Below are positions 61,272-64,000 of a stretch of DNA of 64,000 bases, piece by piece (the stretch's first letter is position 1; every line of letters begins with the position of its first letter). This DNA is from Agromyces kandeliae (GTDB lineage: Bacteria; Actinomycetota; Actinomycetes; Actinomycetales; Microbacteriaceae). The notes beneath the pieces are model-generated. The model saw nothing but the letters and a program-made list of their open reading frames with translations. It was not told the DNA's origin and did no database searches. The DNA is taken from positions 124,001 to 188,000 of the forward strand of contig NZ_WKJD01000009.1 in the NCBI RefSeq assembly GCF_009674665.1, read 5' to 3'. The position numbers and the translations under genes are program-made.

Positions 61272-61308
61272 CGGCGGTGACCTCCTGTCGTCGATGCGGG
61301 AGCGGAGC

Positions 61309-62427
61309 TCAACTCGAGCGCTCCACGATGGTGTCGGCGAAGCGCGTCAGCGCCTTCTTCACGCTGCCCTCGGGCACGGGCGCGAGCGCCGCGACGGCCT
61401 CGTGCGCCCACCGATGGGCCTCCGCGAGCGTCGAACGCGTGGCCTCGTGCTCGCGGAGCTCGTCGACGATCGCATCGACGGTCGCCCGCGAGGGCACGAT
61501 GCGGGCGGCGAGCGTGTTGGTGTCGAACGGATCGCCCGCCTCCTCGGCCGGAGCGGGGAGCACGTCGCGACGGATGCGGTCGAGCAGGTCGGCCGACGAG
61601 GCATCCGCCTTCGCCAGCTCTTCGAGCCGCAGCAGCGGGAGCGTCACGACGCCGGCGCGAAGGTCGGTGCCGGGGACCTTGCCCGTCTCCTCCGGCTGGG
61701 GCGACAGGTCGATGACGTCGTCGATGAGCTGGAACGCGACGCCGATCTTCTCGCCGAACTCGATGATCGGCGCCTCGAGCGCCGGGTCGGCGTTGCCGAA
61801 GATGATGCCCGACTGCGCGGCCGCCGCGATCAGCGACCCCGTCTTGTCGGCGAGCACCTGGATGTAGTGCTCGATCGGGTCCTCGTCGGGGTCGGGCCCC
61901 ACGGTCTCGTTGAGCTGGCCCAGCACGAGGCGCTCGAACGTGTCGGCCTGCATGCGGATGGCGCGCTCCCCGAGCTTCGCCATGAGCTGGCTCGCCCGTG
62001 CGAAGAGCAGGTCGCCCGTGAGGATCGCGACCGAGTTGCCCCACACCGTCTGCGCGCTCGGCACCCCGCGGCGGCGCTCCGACTCGTCCATGACGTCGTC
62101 GTGGTAGAGCGAGCCCAGGTGCGTGATCTCGATCGCCATCGCCGCCGTGACGACGTCGTCGACGCTGCCGTCGCCGAGCTGCGCCGTGAGCAGGGTCAGC
62201 ATCGGGCGCACGCGCTTGCCGCCCGCCTCGAGCAGGTAGCGGCTCGTGACATCCGCCACCGTGTCGGCGAAGCGGACCTGCTCGGCGAGCCCCACCTCGA
62301 CGCGCTCGAGCCCGTCGTCGATGGCCCGGGCCATGGCACGATCGGCCGCGGAGGCGAACACCCGCTCGCTGAGGCCGAGATTGGCCGCGAGCGAGGAGGC
62401 GCGACGGACCGTGTGGCTCGGATTCAC
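61309..62427 (-). CDS. Polyprenyl (heptaprenyl-type) diphosphate synthase
   Basis: This 372-residue trans-isoprenyl diphosphate synthase has the first Asp-rich motif DDVMD in SLYHDDVMDES, GGKRVRP upstream and the second Asp-rich motif DDVID in AFQLIDDVIDL. It builds the polyprenyl side chain of menaquinone, in keeping with the MenG and MenF genes next to it. The GTG at 62427 lies 7 nt after TAGGCT with no Shine-Dalgarno site. An in-frame start 45 nt upstream would be inside the promoter. Confidence 0.9.
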   Translation of the reverse strand: MNPSHTVRRASSLAANLGLSERVFASAADRAMARAIDDGLERVEVGLAEQVRFADTVADVTSRYLLEAGGKRVRPMLTLLTAQLGDGSVDDVVTAAMAIEITHLGSLYHDDVMDESERRRGVPSAQTVWGNSVAILTGDLLFARASQLMAKLGERAIRMQADTFERLVLGQLNETVGPDPDEDPIEHYIQVLADKTGSLIAAAAQSGIIFGNADPALEAPIIEFGEKIGVAFQLIDDVIDLSPQPEETGKVPGTDLRAGVVTLPLLRLEELAKADASSADLLDRIRRDVLPAPAEEAGDPFDTNTLAARIVPSRATVDAIVDELREHEATRSTLAEAHRWAHEAVAALAPVPEGSVKKALTRFADTIVERSS

Positions 62428-62434
62428 GTGCCCC

Positions 62435-62440
62435 AGCCTA
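62435..62440 (-). promoter_or_regulatory. -10 box of predicted leaderless polyprenyl synthase gene
   Basis: TAGGCT on the minus strand lies 7 nt before the GTG at 62427. Confidence 0.5.
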
Positions 62441-62488
62441 TCGAGAGCGGGCCGAGCGGATGCTGCGAGCATGTCGAACGCGCCGCGC

Positions 62489-63208
62489 TCACCTCTCCGC
62501 GGCGGCGATCGGCTTGCGCGCCCGGTGCAACGCGACGATGCCCGCCGTCAGGTTGCGCCACGCGACCTCGGACCACCCCGCTTCGCGGATCCAGCCCGCG
62601 AGCGTCGGCTGGTCGGGCCACGCGTTGATCGACTCGTTGAGGTACTCGTAGGCGTCGTCGTTCGAGCTCGACAGCTTGACGAGCGGCGGCATGACGACCT
62701 TCTGGTAGAAGTCGTAGCCCGCGCGCACGACGCCGACCGGCGGGTGCGAGAACTCGCACACCACGAGGCGTCCGCCGGGCTTGGTCACCCGCAGGAACTC
62801 GGCGAGCGCGACCTTCGGCTCCTTCACGTTGCGCAGGCCGAACGAGATCGTGACGGCGTCGAACTCGGCGTCGCCGAACGGCAGCGCCATCGCGTCGGCC
62901 TCGACGAACACGAGGTTCGGCACGTGCGCCTGCCGGCGGCGGCCGACCTCGATCATGCCCGGCGAGAAGTCGGCGGCGACGACGCTCGCGCCCGACTTCG
63001 CGAGGCTCGCGCTCGAGGTGCCGGTGCCCGCGGCGACGTCGAGGATCCGCTCGCCCGGCTTCGGCGCGACCGCCTTGGTCGTCGCGACGCGCCACAGCGC
63101 GGCGTTGCCGACGGAGAGCACCGCGTTGGTGCGGTCGTAGCGCGCCGCGACCCGGTCGAACATCGCCGAGACGTCCCGTGGGTCCTTGCCGAGGTCTGCG
63201 CGCGTCAT
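62489..63208 (-). CDS. menG: Demethylmenaquinone methyltransferase MenG (UbiE)
   Basis: This 239-residue SAM methyltransferase has ILDVAAGTGTSSASLA (SAM motif I), FVEADAMALPFGDAEFDAVTISFGLRNV and the UbiE C-terminal region (DFYQKVVMPP). It does the last step of menaquinone synthesis. The ATG at 63208 follows a TAGACT box by 7 nt and lacks a Shine-Dalgarno site; the frame goes on upstream but not with family sequence. It is divergent from DUF427 and from menF further on. Confidence 0.92.
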   Translation of the reverse strand: MTRADLGKDPRDVSAMFDRVAARYDRTNAVLSVGNAALWRVATTKAVAPKPGERILDVAAGTGTSSASLAKSGASVVAADFSPGMIEVGRRRQAHVPNLVFVEADAMALPFGDAEFDAVTISFGLRNVKEPKVALAEFLRVTKPGGRLVVCEFSHPPVGVVRAGYDFYQKVVMPPLVKLSSSNDDAYEYLNESINAWPDQPTLAGWIREAGWSEVAWRNLTAGIVALHRARKPIAAAER

Positions 63209-63215
63209 GCCTGCG

Positions 63216-63221
63216 AGTCTA
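63216..63221 (-). promoter_or_regulatory. -10 box of predicted leaderless menG
   Basis: TAGACT on the minus strand lies 7 nt before the ATG at 63208. Confidence 0.5.
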
Positions 63222-63315
63222 CGGTCGCCGGGCTGGGCGGGCGCGGTGAGGGCGAGCGGATGCCGCGTGGCCGGCGCGGCCCGCTCCATCCGCCCGCCGC
63301 ACCCCGAGGTCACGC

Positions 63316-63383
63316 GAGTTCGCAGGACCACGTGCGTCGTCCTCCCGCCTGCGGCGCCACCGCGTCCCTCATCCTGCGAACCC
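63316..63383. repeat. Family A palindromic repeat, copy 3 (orphan)
   Basis: GAGTTCGCAGGA and TCCTGCGAACCC bound 68 bp, the same length as A1. The 3-prime arm is preceded by GTCCCTCA as in the other copies. It lies between divergent menG and DUF427 genes, with no endonuclease gene nearby. Confidence 0.65.
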
Positions 63384-63492
63384 GCTCCGCGAACCTGAGA
63401 GTTTCCATGCATCGGGATGGAAACCCGGCTCGATGACGTTGGATCGTGGTGGACGGCGCGGCTGCGCCATCCGATCGGAGGAAGGGAACGGC

Positions 63493-63777
63493 ATGAAGGC
63501 GATCTGGAACGGCACGGTCATCGCGGAGTCCGACGACACCGTCGTGGTGGAGGGCAACCACTACTTCCCGCGTGAGGCGATCCGCCCGGAGTTCTTCGTG
63601 GCCAGCGACAACCGCAGCGTGTGCCACTGGAAGGGCACCGCGAACTACTTCCACGTCGAGGTCGACGGCCAGCGCAACCCGAACGCCGCCTGGACCTACG
63701 AGACGCCCTCCGACGCGGCCGCCGAGATCCGCGAGCACGTCGCGTTCTGGCGCGGCGTCGACGTCGTCGCGGCCTGA
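63493..63777 (+). CDS. DUF427 family protein
   Basis: This 94-residue protein is a typical DUF427 member: MKAIWNGTVIAESDDTVVVEGNHYFPREAI, SVCHWKGTANYFHVEVDG, AAWTYETPS and EHVAFW. The family is small and beta-rich with no settled function. GGAGGAAGGGAACGGC precedes the ATG. Confidence 0.9.
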   Translation: MKAIWNGTVIAESDDTVVVEGNHYFPREAIRPEFFVASDNRSVCHWKGTANYFHVEVDGQRNPNAAWTYETPSDAAAEIREHVAFWRGVDVVAA

Positions 63778-63796
63778 GCCGGCAGACGCTCCGGCG

Positions 63797-63802
63797 TAGG
63801 CT
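63797..63802 (+). promoter_or_regulatory. -10 box of predicted leaderless menF
   Basis: TAGGCT lies 6 nt before the GTG at 63809, with no Shine-Dalgarno site. Confidence 0.55.
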
Positions 63803-63808
63803 GGTCCG

Positions 63809-64000
63809 GTGACGCGAACGGATGCCGCGGCCCCTCCCGCCGCCGACACGAGGTTGCGCGTCCGCACCGTCGCGGTCGACGAGACCGCCCCGCTCGTGCC
63901 GCGCCTCGACCCGAGGCATCCGCTGCTCTGGATGCGTCGCGGCGAGGGCATCATCGGCCTCGGCGAGGTGCTCCGCATCGAGACGCACGGCCCGAGCCGC
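63809..64000 (+). CDS. menF: Isochorismate synthase (MenF), N-terminal fragment
   Basis: Only the first 64 codons are inside the window. RHPLLWMRRGEGIIGLGEVLRIETHGPSR matches the N-terminal region of actinobacterial isochorismate synthases (PLxWxRxGEGxxGxGE). MenF converts chorismate to isochorismate, the entry to menaquinone, and the position beside menG supports this. Identification rests on the N-terminus and the context. Confidence 0.75.
   Translation, partial: MTRTDAAAPPAADTRLRVRTVAVDETAPLVPRLDPRHPLLWMRRGEGIIGLGEVLRIETHGPSR

Noticed and set aside
61272-61308. GTCACC-GGC-GGTGAC before fprA as a terminator.
   Set aside because: It overlaps the fprA start codon and ribosome binding region, so the symmetry is more likely incidental.

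Overview
The window comes from a high-GC Gram-positive actinobacterium, most likely a member of the Microbacteriaceae. The evidence is the GC-rich coding with GC-biased third positions, lipobox-type sugar-binding lipoproteins, CUT1 sugar importers without their own ATPase, a Tad pilus locus, a menaquinone block, and many start codons sitting 6-7 nt behind a TANNNT box, as in leaderless actinobacterial genes. There is no plasmid origin, integrase, IS transposase or CRISPR array.

Region 1 (1-11.3 kb) is one end of a contractile injection system (eCIS/CIS) locus. On the minus strand, in transcription order, it has a LuxR-type regulator, a DUF4255 tail-terminator-like protein, an AAA+ ATPase, a DUF4157 HExxH protein, a 1319-residue effector and the first 43 codons of the tail sheath, which continues off the left edge. 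On the plus strand are a PAAR-like spike tip and a single-pass membrane protein with an architecture like the Streptomyces CIS membrane anchor CisA. The effector ends in a domain with HAE and SPCxxC zinc motifs, the signature of AID/APOBEC-like and toxin deaminases. This is the strongest candidate for an undescribed system here.

Region 2 (11.3-17.2 kb) is a maltose/alpha-glucoside locus: malE-malF-malG transcribed away from a GH13 alpha-glucosidase, with two LacI-type boxes between them. Region 3 (17.2-21.4 kb) has a decayed DUF559-type endonuclease gene bracketed by 68-bp palindromic repeats, a membrane-anchored M23 peptidase with a very long disordered N-terminus, and an inositol-phosphatase family gene.

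Region 4 (21.4-34.3 kb) is a sugar/sugar-acid catabolic cluster: a CUT1 importer with an oxidoreductase, an RraA-like protein, two enolase-superfamily dehydratases (one like L-fuconate dehydratase), FadR-type and LacI-type regulators, and a CaiB-MaoC operon that also encodes a solute-binding-like protein without a signal peptide. Five related TCAA-CG-TTGA boxes link three of its promoters. A tRNA-Tyr with a terminator follows.

Region 5 (34.6-45.4 kb) has a PH-domain membrane protein, a MalR-like LacI regulator, and a ROK repressor divergent from an alpha-galactosidase/CUT1/GH13 operon (raffinose-melibiose type). The ROK-side promoter has a perfect 10-5-10 operator that overlaps the predicted -10 box of a leaderless alpha-galactosidase gene. 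Region 6 (45.4-50.6 kb) holds a second, intact endonuclease-like gene bracketed by a second palindrome family, then yajQ, a Nudix hydrolase, an NTF2-like protein, an alpha/beta hydrolase and an isoprenylcysteine-methyltransferase-like protein.

Region 7 (50.6-58.7 kb) is a complete Tad/Flp pilus locus (flp, tadE, tadG-like, cpaB, tadZ, tadA, tadB, tadC and a prepilin peptidase) with a strong hairpin after the pilin gene. Region 8 (58.8-64 kb) carries small hypothetical genes and a respiratory block: ferredoxin-NADP reductase, polyprenyl diphosphate synthase, MenG and the start of MenF.
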